Assembly: GCA_001603005.1 (NCBI GenBank) | Contig: LVAJ01000031.1 | Location: 1-64,000, forward strand | Origin: Clostridiales bacterium Firm_04 | Lineage (GTDB): Bacteria > Bacillota > Clostridia > Oscillospirales > Ruminococcaceae | DNA length: 64,000 nt | Direction: 5' to 3' | Shown here: in pieces, positions 17,699 through 27,659 of the stretch | Position numbering within the stretch: the first letter of the stretch is position 1 | Layout of the letters: every line of letters starts with the position of its first letter | Notes under the pieces: generated by a model | Told to the model about the DNA's origin: nothing | The model's database searches: none | Seen by the model: the letters and a program-made list of their open reading frames with translations, nothing else | Program-made: the position numbers and the translations under genes

Positions 17699-18056
17699 GC
17701 GGCAGACCGGCGCATTCGGCGAGGATGCGGTCTGTGCGTATCTCGAACAGCACGGCGCGGAGATCCTGCGCCGGAATTATACCGTTCGCGGCGGGGAGAT
17801 TGACATTATCGCGCAGCAGGGCGATTTTCTGCTGTTTGTCGAGGTCAAGACGCGCCGGACGGGTTCTCTGGTATCCGGAGCGGCGGCTGTGGATGCAAAA
17901 AAACAGCGCTTTCTCGTCCGGACGGCAGAGCAGTATCTTTTGCAGTATCCGAGTCCGCTTCAGCCGCGGTTCGATGTGGCAGAGGTGGAATATTCCGGCA
18001 GGTTTGTCCGGCATATTACGTATCTGGAAAGCGCGTTTGACGCGACCGGCTTCTGA
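17679..18056 (+). CDS. YraN/UPF0102 endonuclease-like protein
   Basis: 125 residues of the UPF0102 family, which has a PD-(D/E)XK nuclease-like core. The catalytic-type motif is seen as GEIDIIAQQGDFLLFVEVKTR (quoted elsewhere as GEIDII ... FVEVKTRR, residues about 43-61). N-terminal GAFGEDAVCAYLE is typical. It starts inside rnhB, with which it is commonly paired; the biological role is not established. Confidence 0.93.
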   Translation: MSAAAGKRQTGAFGEDAVCAYLEQHGAEILRRNYTVRGGEIDIIAQQGDFLLFVEVKTRRTGSLVSGAAAVDAKKQRFLVRTAEQYLLQYPSPLQPRFDVAEVEYSGRFVRHITYLESAFDATGF

Positions 18057-18075
18057 TTGCCGGTGAGGATGCATC

Positions 18076-18273
18076 ATGAGCAGGAGAATTGAGATCAAAG
18101 AATGCCCGTACTGCGGCGGCACCGAGTTCGTCAAGGGCTGGCAGTACGGCAGCGGAAAGCTGTTCAGCGACGGCTGCCTTGTGCAGGGCGGACAGGAGAT
18201 CCTGCATGTCGTCTGCAAGGAATGCGGCAGCATTGTCCGCAGCTACGTGCATTATCCGGAGAAGCTGAAATAA
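18076..18273 (+). CDS. Small zinc-ribbon protein
   Basis: 65 residues with two Cys-X2-Cys knuckles, CPYCGG (about 10) and CKECGS (about 48), predicted to hold one zinc ion. The sequence between them is not recognised beyond a generic zinc ribbon. It follows yraN by 19 bases with a GGTGAGGATGCATC ribosome region, so it is likely co-transcribed with the rbgA-rnhB group. Function unknown. Confidence 0.75.
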   Translation: MSRRIEIKECPYCGGTEFVKGWQYGSGKLFSDGCLVQGGQEILHVVCKECGSIVRSYVHYPEKLK

Positions 18274-18339
18274 ACGGAAACAACAGCGCTGCCCCTTTTC
18301 CGGCGGTGCTTGGGAGATATTTATAAGGAGGAGTTTGGT

Positions 18340-19836
18340 ATGGTTTACCACAGCACACGAAACAGTGCGCTCGCAGTCAGCAGCGCAGAGGCGATCGCAC
18401 AGGGCATCGCATCGGACGGCGGCTTGTTCGTTCCGGCATTCATTCCGGAGCTGACCGCTGCGGATTTTGATGCGCTCAAGGGGCTGACCTATGCAGAGCG
18501 CGCTGCACGGCTGTTCAAGCTGTATCTGACGGATTTTACGGACGAGGAACTGCGTGAATGCACGCATAATGCATATGAGACCGGCAGCTTTGAAACGCCG
18601 GAGGTGCAGGAGATCACAAAGCTCGCGGACGGCTCGATGCTGCTGGAGCTCTGGCACGGCCCGACCTGCGCATTCAAGGATATGGCGCTGCAGATCCTGC
18701 CGCATTTCCTGACGCGCGCGATCAAAAAGACCGGCACCGACAAGGAGGTCGTCATCCTGACCGCAACGTCCGGCGACACCGGCAAGGCGGCACTGGCAGG
18801 TTTTCAGGATGTGCCGGGCACCAAGATCATGGTGTTCTATCCGGAGGACGGCGTCAGCTCGATGCAGAAGCGTCAGATGCAGACGCAGGAGGGCGCGAAT
18901 GTCTGCGTCTGCGCAGTCAAGGGCAATTTCGATGACTGCCAGAACGGTGTCAAGGCGATCTTCACCGATCCGGAAATGCAGCAGGCACTCGATGCAAACG
19001 GCATGCAGTTTTCCAGCGCGAACAGCATCAACTGGGGACGCCTTGTGCCGCAGATCGTCTACTATGTTTCCGCATATGTCACGATGCTCGAAAAGGGCAT
19101 CCTGCAAAACGGCGACCGCTTCAGCGTGACCGTTCCGACAGGCAACTTCGGCAACATTCTCGCGGCGTGGTATGCAAAGCAGATGGGCGTGCCGATCGGA
19201 CATCTCGTCTGTGCATCGAACATCAACAATGTGCTGACCGATTTCATCAATACCGGCGTCTATGACCGCAGCCGCACCTTCCATGCAACGGTCTCGCCGT
19301 CTATGGATATTCTCATTTCGAGCAATCTGGAGCGCCTGCTCTATCATATGACCGGCGAGAATGATGCGCAGATCCGCGAGTGGTTCACTGCGCTGAAAAC
19401 CGACGGCAAGTACGACATCGGCACCGAGCTGCGCAACCGCATCCGCGCGGAGTTCTCCGGCAGCTTCTGGGACGATCAGGCAACAAAGGCGATGATCGGC
19501 AAGGTCTTTGCAGAAAACGGCTACCTCAGCGATACGCACACGGCAGTCGGCATCTGCGCGGCACGCGATTTCCTCGCGAAAGCTGCGGACAATGAGCCGA
19601 TGCTGATCGCTTCGACGGCAAATCCGTATAAGTTCGGCGCGGCTGTGCTCAGCGCGATCGGCGGCGATGCGGACGGCGCAGACGAATATGCTGTGCTCGA
19701 CCGGCTGCAGGCGAAATCCGGCATGCCGATCCCCGCGGCGCTTGCGGCGCTGAAAACCAAGACCGTGCGCTTCACCGATTCCGTTGCACAGGATGCAATG
19801 CCCGCTTACGTAAAGGAAAAGCTGGGGATCCGATGA
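18340..19836 (+). CDS. thrC: Threonine synthase
   Basis: PLP enzyme converting O-phosphohomoserine to threonine. 498 residues, the long form found in many bacteria. N-terminal YHSTRNS and SDGGLFVP are diagnostic; the PLP lysine lies in GPTCAFKDMALQ, with Lys about 116. The phosphate-binding loop follows as TATSGDTGKAAL. Start chosen at ATG 18340 behind AAGGAGGAG. Coupled by ATGA overlap to the phosphoesterase downstream. Confidence 0.96.
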   Translation: MVYHSTRNSALAVSSAEAIAQGIASDGGLFVPAFIPELTAADFDALKGLTYAERAARLFKLYLTDFTDEELRECTHNAYETGSFETPEVQEITKLADGSMLLELWHGPTCAFKDMALQILPHFLTRAIKKTGTDKEVVILTATSGDTGKAALAGFQDVPGTKIMVFYPEDGVSSMQKRQMQTQEGANVCVCAVKGNFDDCQNGVKAIFTDPEMQQALDANGMQFSSANSINWGRLVPQIVYYVSAYVTMLEKGILQNGDRFSVTVPTGNFGNILAAWYAKQMGVPIGHLVCASNINNVLTDFINTGVYDRSRTFHATVSPSMDILISSNLERLLYHMTGENDAQIREWFTALKTDGKYDIGTELRNRIRAEFSGSFWDDQATKAMIGKVFAENGYLSDTHTAVGICAARDFLAKAADNEPMLIASTANPYKFGAAVLSAIGGDADGADEYAVLDRLQAKSGMPIPAALAALKTKTVRFTDSVAQDAMPAYVKEKLGIR

Positions 19837-20534
19837 GCCTGTTTGTCATCGGGGATACGCACCTGTCGTTCGGTGTGGAAAAGCCGATGGATATTTTTGC
19901 GGGCTGGGAAAACCACACGGAGCTTCTGCGGGACGCATGGTGCCGGCTGATCGCGCCGGAGGATACGGTCGTGCTCGCGGGCGATATCTCATGGGGCATG
20001 AATATGCAGGAGGCGCTGCCGGATTTTCAATGGCTGGATGCGCTCCCCGGAAAGGAAAAGATCATCCTCAAAGGCAACCACGATTACTGGTGGGCGACGA
20101 TGAAAAAGATGAGCGATTTCTTTGCGGCGCATGATCTGCACACATTGAAGATCCTGCACAACAACTGCTATGCCTATGAAGGATACGGCATCTGCGGGAC
20201 GCGCGGCTGGGTAAATATGGAGCCGGACAGCGCAAGTCCGGACGATGCGAAGGTCAGTGCGCGTGAGGCGCAGCGGCTCGAAGTGTCGCTGAATGCGGCG
20301 GAGCAGCTGGGGCTGAAACCGATCGCGTTTCTGCATTATCCGCCGATCTACGGCAGCAGCTGCAACTACGAAATACTCGATGTGCTCTGGCGGCATCCGG
20401 TCACGGACTGCTGGTACGGGCATGTGCACGGGCGCTCGCAGCACCGTTATGCGGTCAACGGCGAACGCGACGGCATCAACTACCACCTGATCGCAGGGGA
20501 TTATGTACAGTTTATTCCGCAAAAGGTTCTGTAA
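19833..20534 (+). CDS. Calcineurin-like metallophosphoesterase
   Basis: 233 residues. Metal-binding motifs are GDTHLS (residue about 7), GDISWG (about 50), GNHDYWW (about 80) and GHVHGRSQHRY near 200, the complete metallophosphatase set. The substrate is not predictable. Overlaps thrC as ATGA, so the two are co-translated, though no metabolic link is evident. Confidence 0.88.
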   Translation: MSLFVIGDTHLSFGVEKPMDIFAGWENHTELLRDAWCRLIAPEDTVVLAGDISWGMNMQEALPDFQWLDALPGKEKIILKGNHDYWWATMKKMSDFFAAHDLHTLKILHNNCYAYEGYGICGTRGWVNMEPDSASPDDAKVSAREAQRLEVSLNAAEQLGLKPIAFLHYPPIYGSSCNYEILDVLWRHPVTDCWYGHVHGRSQHRYAVNGERDGINYHLIAGDYVQFIPQKVL

Positions 20535-20566
20535 ACTGTAAAAACCGAAGAAAGCGGCAAAACTGC

Positions 20567-20595
20567 TGGAAAAAATCTCCTGTTTGTGCTATAAT
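20567..20595 (+). promoter_or_regulatory. Promoter of tig
   Basis: A strong extended -10 (TGTGC then TATAAT) with a weak -35 (TGGAAA) at 17 bases. About 85 bases of leader follow. Confidence 0.65.
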
Positions 20596-20678
20596 AAAGT
20601 GTATCTGTCAATACGCGATGTTCCGCGGCGCGGAGCGGCGCTGCGGCAAAGAATAACGAAATGTTGGAGGAACAACCG

Positions 20679-22043
20679 ATGAGCTTAGTGTCCGATGTCA
20701 AAACAGACGTAAATATGAGAGAAGTTACCTTCTCGATTTCCGCTGAGGATCTGGAGAACGCCTGCGAGCGCGTCTATCAGCGGCAGAAGAAGGATATCGC
20801 CGTGAAGGGCTTCCGCAAGGGCAAGGTCCCGCGCAAAATGGTCGAGAAGCTCTACGGTGAGGAAGTGTTCTTCGAGGATGCAGTCAACATGATCATCCCC
20901 GGCGAGCTCGATACGATCATCCGCGAGAACGATATCACGATCATTGACCGTCCGTCTGTCGAGCTGGTTTCCTGCTCCAAGGCAGAGGGCGCTGTCTGCA
21001 AGGCGATCCTGATCACCAAGCCGGAGGTCACGGTCGGCGAGTACAAGGGCATCCATGCGCCGATGCAGGCTCGTGAGATCACCGATGCAGACGTCGATTC
21101 CCAGATCGAGATGCTCCGTCAGCGTCAGGCGCGTGTCGTCGATGTCGATGACCGTGCTGCACAGCAGGGCGATGAGGTCAAGATCAACTTCGAGGGCTTC
21201 ATCGACGATGTCGCATTTGAAGGCGGCAAGGGCGAGGATTATCCGCTCCGCCTCGGCAGCGGTCAGTTCATTCCGGGCTTCGAGGATCAGATCGTCGGCA
21301 AGAACATCGGCGACAAGTTCGATGTCAATGTCACATTCCCGGAGGAGTACGGCGATGACCGTTATGCGGGCAAGGCTGCTGTCTTCAAGACCGAGCTGCT
21401 CGGCATCACCATGCAGGAGCTGCCGGAAGTGGACGATGAGTTCGCAAAGGATGTCTCTGAGTTCGATACGATCGCAGAGCTCCGCGATGATATCAAGAAT
21501 AAGCTGACCGAGTCTGCACAGCAGCAGGCACAGGTCGCATTCGAGAACGCTGTGTTCGATACGCTCGTTGAGCGCACCGATGCTGTCGTGCCGCAGGTCC
21601 TCTATGACCGCCGCATCGACCAGAGAGTCCGTGAGTTCGAGAACCAGCTGCAGCAGCAGTACGGCGATCTGAAGCTCTCTGAGTATCTCCAGCTGACCGG
21701 CATGACCATGGAGCAGCTGCGCGATGAGTACGAGCCGCAGTCCAAGAAGGAAGTCATGCTGCGCCTTGCACTCGAAAAGATCGCAGATCTCGAAAATGTT
21801 GAGGTCTCTGATGATGAGCTCGAAGAAGCAGTTCAGGACTTCGCTGCACAGATGCAGGCTCCGGTGGAGTTCGTGAAGTCCCGCCTGCCGATGGATGACT
21901 ACCGCACCGATCTGCGCGTGCAGAAGGTTGTCGAGCTGGTCAAGAACAATGCCGTTGTGGACAACGACATGGCTCCGGCTGCTGAGGAAGCACCGGCTGC
22001 GGAAGAAGCGCCGGCTGCTGAGGAAGCAAAGGACGCTGAATAA
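20679..22043 (+). CDS. tig: Trigger factor
   Basis: Ribosome-bound chaperone and peptidyl-prolyl isomerase. 454 residues. The N-terminal ribosome-docking loop is present as [17 protein letters not shown] (about 44-60). The FKBP domain follows at about 160-245 ([26 protein letters not shown]), then the helical C-terminal arms. The end carries an unusual triplicated PAAEEA-type acidic tail. The start at 20679 sits behind GGAGG. Followed by clpP, clpX and lon, the usual quality-control order. Confidence 0.97.
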   Translation: MSLVSDVKTDVNMREVTFSISAEDLENACERVYQRQKKDIAVKGFRKGKVPRKMVEKLYGEEVFFEDAVNMIIPGELDTIIRENDITIIDRPSVELVSCSKAEGAVCKAILITKPEVTVGEYKGIHAPMQAREITDADVDSQIEMLRQRQARVVDVDDRAAQQGDEVKINFEGFIDDVAFEGGKGEDYPLRLGSGQFIPGFEDQIVGKNIGDKFDVNVTFPEEYGDDRYAGKAAVFKTELLGITMQELPEVDDEFAKDVSEFDTIAELRDDIKNKLTESAQQQAQVAFENAVFDTLVERTDAVVPQVLYDRRIDQRVREFENQLQQQYGDLKLSEYLQLTGMTMEQLRDEYEPQSKKEVMLRLALEKIADLENVEVSDDELEEAVQDFAAQMQAPVEFVKSRLPMDDYRTDLRVQKVVELVKNNAVVDNDMAPAAEEAPAAEEAPAAEEAKDAE

Positions 22044-22068
22044 TTACGGATGTAAACAGATCAGTCAA

Positions 22069-22112
22069 CCGGCTTTTTGCCCCGCGGTACGCTGCTGCGG
22101 GGCAGAAGCCGG
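22069..22112 (+). promoter_or_regulatory. Hairpin between tig and clpP
   Basis: CCGGCTT pairs with AAGCCGG and an inner GCCCCGC pairs with GCGGGGC. No strong U-tract follows, so it may attenuate, stabilise or process the transcript rather than end it. Confidence 0.5.
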
Positions 22113-22192
22113 AAATCTGCTTTATTGCGGTGCATGACGCAGAACGCGCTGCTGTCGCGCAGCCGCATATTTTTTCAGAAAGGATAGATACC

Positions 22193-22798
22193 ATGAACAA
22201 TATGCATATGAGCCTTGTGCCGACGGTCATCGAACAGACCAACCGCGGCGAACGGGCATACGATATCTACTCCCGCCTGCTGAACGACCGCATCATCATG
22301 CTTTCCGAGGACGTCAACGATGTGACGGCAAGCCTTGTCGTCGCGCAGCTGCTGTTCCTCGAAAGTCAGGATCCTGAAAAGGATATTTCGCTGTATATCA
22401 ACAGCCCCGGCGGTTCTGTGACAGCCGGCATGGCGATCTACGATACCATGCAGTATATCAAGTGCGATGTTGCGACGATCTGCATCGGACTTGCGGCGTC
22501 CATGGGCGCGCTGCTGCTGTCGTCCGGCGCAAAGGGCAAGCGTATGGCGCTGCCGAACAGCGAGATCATGATCCACCAGCCGCTGATCATGGGCGGCGGG
22601 CTCTCCGGACAGGCAACCGATATCAAGATCCGCACGGACAACCTGCTCCGGACAAAGGGCAACCTCAACCGCATTCTCTCCGAGAATACCGGCAAGCCGC
22701 TTGAGGAGATCGAGCGCGATGTCGAGCGCGATTACTTCATGACCGCGCAGGAAGCGATGAACTACGGTCTGATCGACAAGGTCGTGACCAAGCGGTAA
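22193..22798 (+). CDS. clpP: ATP-dependent Clp protease, proteolytic subunit
   Basis: 201 residues, standard length for the serine-protease tetradecamer. Catalytic Ser103 lies in [14 protein letters not shown] and His128 in EIMIHQP; Asp is expected near residue 177 in the segment with RDVERDYFM-like spacing. Start at 22193 behind GAAAGGATAG gives [12 protein letters not shown]. Works with ClpX encoded just downstream. Confidence 0.98.
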   Translation: MNNMHMSLVPTVIEQTNRGERAYDIYSRLLNDRIIMLSEDVNDVTASLVVAQLLFLESQDPEKDISLYINSPGGSVTAGMAIYDTMQYIKCDVATICIGLAASMGALLLSSGAKGKRMALPNSEIMIHQPLIMGGGLSGQATDIKIRTDNLLRTKGNLNRILSENTGKPLEEIERDVERDYFMTAQEAMNYGLIDKVVTKR

Positions 22799-22866
22799 GC
22801 GGAGCGGCGGAGTCGTCAGATGCCCCCCGATCCGACAGCTGAACCAATGATACAGGAGAAAAGCAT

Positions 22867-24132
22867 ATGCCGGAAAAAGGAATGAGAACCTGTAATTTCT
22901 GCGGCAAGCCCGAAAGCAAGGTGCAGAGCATGTTCTCCGCAGGTCCGAACAACATCTGTGATGAGTGCGTGACCTACTGTTACGAGCTGCTCTACGGCGA
23001 CCTCGATGTCAAGCCGAAGAACAGCAAGGCGGGCAAAAACAAGTCCGTCAAGGAGATCAACCTGCTCAAACCCGCAGAGATCAAAAAAGTGCTCGATGAA
23101 TACGTCATCGGACAGGACAGAGCAAAAATTTCGCTTGCGGTTTCTGTGTATAACCACTACAAGCGCATCCTGAGTCAGGATGACGGCGAGGATGTGGAGA
23201 TCCAGAAAAGCAATGTGCTGCTGCTCGGCCCGACCGGTGTCGGAAAGACCTATCTTGCACAGACACTCGCAAAGATTCTGGATGTGCCGTTCGCGATTGC
23301 CGATGCCACGACGATCACCGAGGCAGGCTATGTCGGCGACGATGTGGAAAATGTGCTGCTGCGACTGATCCAGGCAGCCAATTTCGACGTCGAAGCGGCG
23401 GAGCGCGGCATCATCTATATTGATGAGATTGATAAAATTGCCAGAAAATCCGAAAACACTTCCCTGACGAGAGATGTCAGCGGCGAAGGCGTTCAGCAGT
23501 CGCTGCTCAAGATCATCGAGGGAACCGTTTCCAATGTGCCCCCGCAGGGCGGCAGAAAGCACCCGAATCAGGAGTTTATTCACATCAATACGAAGAATAT
23601 CCTGTTCATCTGCGGCGGCGCGTTCGACGGGCTCGAAAAGCACATCGTCAGCCGGACGGAATCCTCCGGACTCGGCTTCGGTGCGCAGGTGCTCTCGAAA
23701 AAGGAAAAATCCGAGAATATTTTCCGCAAGGTGATCCCGCAGGATCTCGTCAAGTTCGGCATCGTGCCGGAGCTTGTCGGCAGACTCCCGATCATCACGA
23801 CGCTCGACGAAATGGACGAGGAATCCCTCATCCGCATCCTCACGGAACCGAAAAATGCACTGCTCCGGCAGTATGCAAAGCTGTTCCGCTACGATGACAT
23901 TGAGCTGGAGATCGAGCCGGATGCACTCGCAGGCATCGCAAAGCGCGCGATCGAGCAGAAAACCGGCGCCCGCGGACTCCGCGCGATCCTCGAAGGCATT
24001 CTCATGCAGACGATGTTCGATGCGCCGTCGCTCGGAAATGTGAAGAAGGTGCTCGTCACGGCAGACTGTGTGGAAAATAATACCGCACCGAAGCTGCTGA
24101 CCGGCGAGGGCAAGGAAGTTTCAGCGGCATAA
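22867..24132 (+). CDS. clpX: ATP-dependent Clp protease, ATPase subunit ClpX
   Basis: AAA+ unfoldase feeding ClpP. 421 residues. The N-terminal zinc-binding domain has four cysteines (CNFCGKPES ... CDECV). Walker A is [15 protein letters not shown] and Walker B is [11 protein letters not shown]. The pore loop (GYVGDDVE) and the ClpP-contacting loop region are present. Start behind ACAGGAGAAAAGC. Confidence 0.98.
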   Translation: MPEKGMRTCNFCGKPESKVQSMFSAGPNNICDECVTYCYELLYGDLDVKPKNSKAGKNKSVKEINLLKPAEIKKVLDEYVIGQDRAKISLAVSVYNHYKRILSQDDGEDVEIQKSNVLLLGPTGVGKTYLAQTLAKILDVPFAIADATTITEAGYVGDDVENVLLRLIQAANFDVEAAERGIIYIDEIDKIARKSENTSLTRDVSGEGVQQSLLKIIEGTVSNVPPQGGRKHPNQEFIHINTKNILFICGGAFDGLEKHIVSRTESSGLGFGAQVLSKKEKSENIFRKVIPQDLVKFGIVPELVGRLPIITTLDEMDEESLIRILTEPKNALLRQYAKLFRYDDIELEIEPDALAGIAKRAIEQKTGARGLRAILEGILMQTMFDAPSLGNVKKVLVTADCVENNTAPKLLTGEGKEVSAA

Positions 24133-24143
24133 ACAGTCGATTC

Positions 24144-24178
24144 AGAATCTCCTGCGGTTTCGGACTGCGGGAGATTCT
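24144..24178 (+). terminator. Probable terminator after clpX
   Basis: AGAATCTCC pairs with GGAGATTCT, closing a stem extended by TGCGG/CTGCG. The T-tail is weak, so termination may be partial. Confidence 0.55.
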
Positions 24179-24233
24179 CTGTGTTATGCACGTAATTTTC
24201 ACGTACATATCACAGAATGGCGGAGTTTTCCGC

Positions 24234-24262
24234 TTGCATTTTGCACATGAATCATGTATAAT
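24234..24262 (+). promoter_or_regulatory. Promoter of lon
   Basis: TTGCAT, 17-base spacer, TATAAT. The leader to the lon start is about 220 bases and contains a dispersed repeat copy. Confidence 0.8.
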
Positions 24263-24340
24263 GTTAGTACAGCAAATCGAATAGCCTGCGCACTTTTTCG
24301 CGTATGCTGTTTGACGGCAAATGCCGAACAAGACATTTGA

Positions 24341-24420
24341 GCGGGATTCCATAGGGATCCATCCCTTTGGTCAGGCTTGGGCAGAATGTCCGTTTTGATC
24401 CATCGGAGATACCGCATTCA
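24341..24420 (+). repeat. Dispersed repeat, module D, copy 1 (in the lon leader)
   Basis: GCGGGATTCCA at one end and ATCCATCGGAGATACCG at the other are shared exactly with the inverted copy at 39624-39704. The middle, which forms hairpins in the other copy, is partly decayed here. It is transcribed as part of the lon 5' leader. Confidence 0.7.
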
Positions 24421-24486
24421 CCTGTTTCCGGCTGCGCACGGGGCAGGGCTCGCATCAGTGCCGCGCAGGGCAGATTGGAAATAAAC

Positions 24487-26949
24487 ATGCAGAAAAACAA
24501 TCGCACAGATGACATCGTGGAACAGGAAATGCCGGAAAAGAATTTGATTCCGGTGGTCGCGCTGCGCGGGCTTGTTGCGTTTCCGCATATGGTCATTGAT
24601 TTTGAAGTCGGGCGGGCGGAGTCCCGCAAGGCTGTGGATACTGCACTGAAGGCGGATCGCCGGATCATGCTGCTGGCACAGCGGGATGCGTCCGTCACCG
24701 AGCCGAAGGTGCGCGATCTGTACCGCTGCGGCGTGATCTGCGAGATCCGGCAGGTCATGCGCGGCAGGGACGGTACCAGAGTGCTCGTCGAGGGACTGGC
24801 GCGTGCAAAGGCATTCAACCTGACACCGCCCGAGGAGGACGGCTTCTGGCAGGCGGAGTACAAGGTGCTCCCGAATTACAGCAAGGTCAAAGAATCCGCG
24901 ATCGAAATGCAGGCTGTTGTCAATTCGGTCAAGGACGAATATTCTAATTACTGCCGGCTCTCCCGCAGAGTTCCGCGGGAATTTATGGAGATGGTGCTGA
25001 CCGAGGAGGATGCGCAGCAGGTCTTTGAGGCGATCTGGTCGAATTTCGATGTTGATTACCACGACCGGCAGATCCTTCTGGAGGAGAGCAGCCTGTTCCT
25101 GCGCCTGACAATGCTTTATGCGGTGCTCGCGCGGGAAAATGAGGTGCTCAAGGTCGAATCGGAATTGCAGTCCGGCGTGCAGATGCGCATTGACCAGAGT
25201 CAGCGCGAAATGTATCTGCGTGAGCAGATGCGCATGATCTCCGATGAGCTCGGTGACAGCGATTCGACCGAACCGCAGCAGTATCTCGACCGCATCGACA
25301 AGCTGGATGCTTCGGACGAGGTCAAGGAGAAACTGCGGAAAGAGGCGAATCAGCTGACAAAAATGCCGTCCGGTTCGCAGGAGGCGTATGTCATCCACAA
25401 TTATCTGGATACTGCGCTCTCGCTGCCGTGGGGCGTCACGACAAAGGAAAAGCTCGATATCCGCAAGGCGAGCGAGCAGCTCGACAAGGATCACTACGGG
25501 CTGAAACGCGTCAAGGAGCGTGTGCTCGAAGCAATGAGCGTTCATGTGATGCAGCCGAAGCTGACAGGACAGATCATCTGTCTGGTCGGTCCTCCCGGCG
25601 TCGGCAAAACCTCGATCGCGCAGTCGATCGCGAAGTCGCTCGGCAGAAATTATGTCCGCGTATCGCTGGGCGGTGTGCGGGATGAGGCAGAGATCCGCGG
25701 TCACCGCAAGACCTATGTCGCGGCAATGCCCGGACGCATCATCGAGGCAATGCGGCAGGCAAAGAGCATGAACCCGCTGATCCTGCTGGACGAGATCGAC
25801 AAGCTCTCCGGCGATTTCAAGGGCGATCCGGCGGCGGCGCTGCTGGAAGTGCTCGACAGTGCGCAGAACCATGCGTTCCGCGACCATTTCCTCGAGATCC
25901 CGTTCGATCTCTCGCAGGTGATGTTCCTGACGACCGCGAACAATGCGTCGCTGATTCCGGAGCCGCTGTTCGACCGCATGGACGTCATCGAGGTCAATTC
26001 CTATACGCGTGAGGAGAAATTCCACATCGCAAAAGAGCATCTCGTCAAGAAGCAGATCAAGGCGAACGGTCTGAAAGCATCGCAGATCCGGTTCAGCGAT
26101 GCCGCGCTCTACGATCTGATTGATTATTACACGAAGGAAGCGGGTGTCCGCACGCTGGAGCGTCAGATCGCGTCGCTGTGCAGAAAATGCGCAAAAACGA
26201 TCCTGACAGAGGACGTCAAAAAGGTATATTATACGCCGGAGACAGTCGAAAAGGCGCTCGGACCGCATAAGTATACCGCGGATTATTTCTCCACGGCGGA
26301 TGCGGTCGGCATGGTCAACGGACTCGCGTGGACAAGTGTCGGCGGTGTGGTCATGCCGCTCGAAGTGCTGACCATGGACGGCAAGGGCGACATTCAGGTG
26401 ACCGGTTCGCTGGGCGACGTCATGAAGGAGAGCGCGAAGCTTGCGGTCTCCTACGCGCGGCATGCTGCAAAGAAATATGACATCAATCCGGAGCTGTTCA
26501 AGACCAAGGATATCCACATTCATGCGCCGGAAGGGGCAGTCCCGAAGGACGGCCCGAGCGCGGGCGTCACGATGCTGACGGCGCTGGTCTCTGCGCTCAG
26601 CGGCATTCCGGTGCGGCATGATATTGCAATGACCGGCGAGATCACGCTGCACGGCAAGGTGCTGCCGATCGGCGGACTCGTGGAAAAGTCCATGGCTGCG
26701 TACAAAAACGGCATTCATACGGTGCTGATCCCGCAGGGCAATGTGCCGGATCTTGCCGAGATCGACGAGACCGTGCGCGAAGCGATCCGCTTCATTCCGT
26801 GCGAGCATGTGGAGACCGTTCTGGAAACTGCGCTGATCCCGCCGCATTATGACACCAAGCTGGAGCCGCTGCTCACGGACGAGGCATCGAAGCTTGCGCT
26901 TTCGCCGATCTCCATGCCGCGGAAGCCGCGCAATACCGTTAAGGCATGA
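24487..26949 (+). CDS. lon: ATP-dependent protease Lon
   Basis: Homo-oligomeric AAA+ serine protease. 820 residues from ATG 24487, chosen because it gives the family N-terminus ([17 protein letters not shown]); upstream frame crosses a repeat. Substrate-binding LON domain about 15-205, helical linker, Walker [16 protein letters not shown] near 368, LLDEIDKL near 433, and protease domain with catalytic Ser691 in [10 protein letters not shown] and Lys about 734 in [11 protein letters not shown]. The ribosome site (TTGGAAAT) is weak for such a conserved gene. Followed closely by engB. Confidence 0.97.
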   Translation: MQKNNRTDDIVEQEMPEKNLIPVVALRGLVAFPHMVIDFEVGRAESRKAVDTALKADRRIMLLAQRDASVTEPKVRDLYRCGVICEIRQVMRGRDGTRVLVEGLARAKAFNLTPPEEDGFWQAEYKVLPNYSKVKESAIEMQAVVNSVKDEYSNYCRLSRRVPREFMEMVLTEEDAQQVFEAIWSNFDVDYHDRQILLEESSLFLRLTMLYAVLARENEVLKVESELQSGVQMRIDQSQREMYLREQMRMISDELGDSDSTEPQQYLDRIDKLDASDEVKEKLRKEANQLTKMPSGSQEAYVIHNYLDTALSLPWGVTTKEKLDIRKASEQLDKDHYGLKRVKERVLEAMSVHVMQPKLTGQIICLVGPPGVGKTSIAQSIAKSLGRNYVRVSLGGVRDEAEIRGHRKTYVAAMPGRIIEAMRQAKSMNPLILLDEIDKLSGDFKGDPAAALLEVLDSAQNHAFRDHFLEIPFDLSQVMFLTTANNASLIPEPLFDRMDVIEVNSYTREEKFHIAKEHLVKKQIKANGLKASQIRFSDAALYDLIDYYTKEAGVRTLERQIASLCRKCAKTILTEDVKKVYYTPETVEKALGPHKYTADYFSTADAVGMVNGLAWTSVGGVVMPLEVLTMDGKGDIQVTGSLGDVMKESAKLAVSYARHAAKKYDINPELFKTKDIHIHAPEGAVPKDGPSAGVTMLTALVSALSGIPVRHDIAMTGEITLHGKVLPIGGLVEKSMAAYKNGIHTVLIPQGNVPDLAEIDETVREAIRFIPCEHVETVLETALIPPHYDTKLEPLLTDEASKLALSPISMPRKPRNTVKA

Positions 26950-26971
26950 CCGGCAGGGAAGGGGAAGCGTC

Positions 26972-27583
26972 ATGAACTGGAATACCGCAGAATTTACGGC
27001 TGCATACGGTCTGGCGAGTCAGCTGCCGAAATGCAAATCGCCGGAGATCGCCTTTGCAGGGCGCTCGAATGTCGGCAAGTCCACGCTCATCAACAAGCTG
27101 TTTCAGCGGAAGAATCTGGCGCGCGTCAGCTCGGTTCCGGGCAAGACCGCGACGATCAACTTCTATCAGTGTGCGCATGTGACCTTTGCCGATCTGCCGG
27201 GCTACGGCTATGCGAAGCGCTCGAAATCCGAGCTGAAGCGCTGGCAGGAGCTCATCAATGCCTATTTGCAGGATGAGCGCGACCTGCGTGCGGTGCTGCT
27301 GCTGATCGACATGCGGCATCCGCCGACCAAGAATGACCTGCAAATGGTGGATTTCCTGATCGACACGGAGATGCCCTTTGCGATCGTGCTGACGAAGGCG
27401 GATAAGCTGAACAAGAGCGAACGCGCGGCGCGTCTGGCTGCGCTGCCGCAGGAGCTCCCGCAGTTTGAGGATCTGAATGTCACGGTGTTTTCGTCGGTGA
27501 CCGGAGAGGGCGTTGAGCAGCTGCGGTCGCTGATCGAGGAGATCACGGCAGAGGATGAACCCGAACCCGATGCGGCTGAATAA
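26972..27583 (+). CDS. engB: Ribosome biogenesis GTP-binding protein YsxC/EngB
   Basis: GTPase needed for 50S assembly. 203 residues. G1 is GRSNVGKSTLINKL (about 29-42), G3 is DLPGYGYAKRSK, and G4 is TKADKLNKSER. Start at 26972 follows GGGAAGGGGAAG. Downstream of lon by 22 bases, a common clostridial arrangement. The C-terminus is acidic. Ends at a bidirectional terminator. Confidence 0.97.
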   Translation: MNWNTAEFTAAYGLASQLPKCKSPEIAFAGRSNVGKSTLINKLFQRKNLARVSSVPGKTATINFYQCAHVTFADLPGYGYAKRSKSELKRWQELINAYLQDERDLRAVLLLIDMRHPPTKNDLQMVDFLIDTEMPFAIVLTKADKLNKSERAARLAALPQELPQFEDLNVTVFSSVTGEGVEQLRSLIEEITAEDEPEPDAAE

Positions 27584-27617
27584 GGGCAGATCCCGTACAA
27601 TTTCACAGCAAACAAAA

Positions 27618-27649
27618 CCCGCCTGACTGCGTTGTCAGGCGGGCTTTTT
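27618..27649. terminator. Bidirectional terminator between engB and the dockerin/LRR gene
   Basis: CCCGCCTGAC, loop TGCGTT, GTCAGGCGGG, with T-tracts on both strands. Confidence 0.92.
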
Positions 27650-27659
27650 GTGGTGCGGT

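Noticed and set aside
18274-18339. T-box or riboswitch upstream of thrC
   Set aside because: The space is only about 66 bases with no T-box sequence or terminator/antiterminator pair.
24418-26973. 851-codon open frame antisense to lon
   Set aside because: Shadow frame produced by the GC-rich third-position bias of lon; arginine/histidine/leucine-rich, no family match, no ribosome site. The frames antisense to pckG (60983-63040), to the DUF6020-like gene (58257-60479) and to citrate synthase (51895-53634) are rejected likewise.
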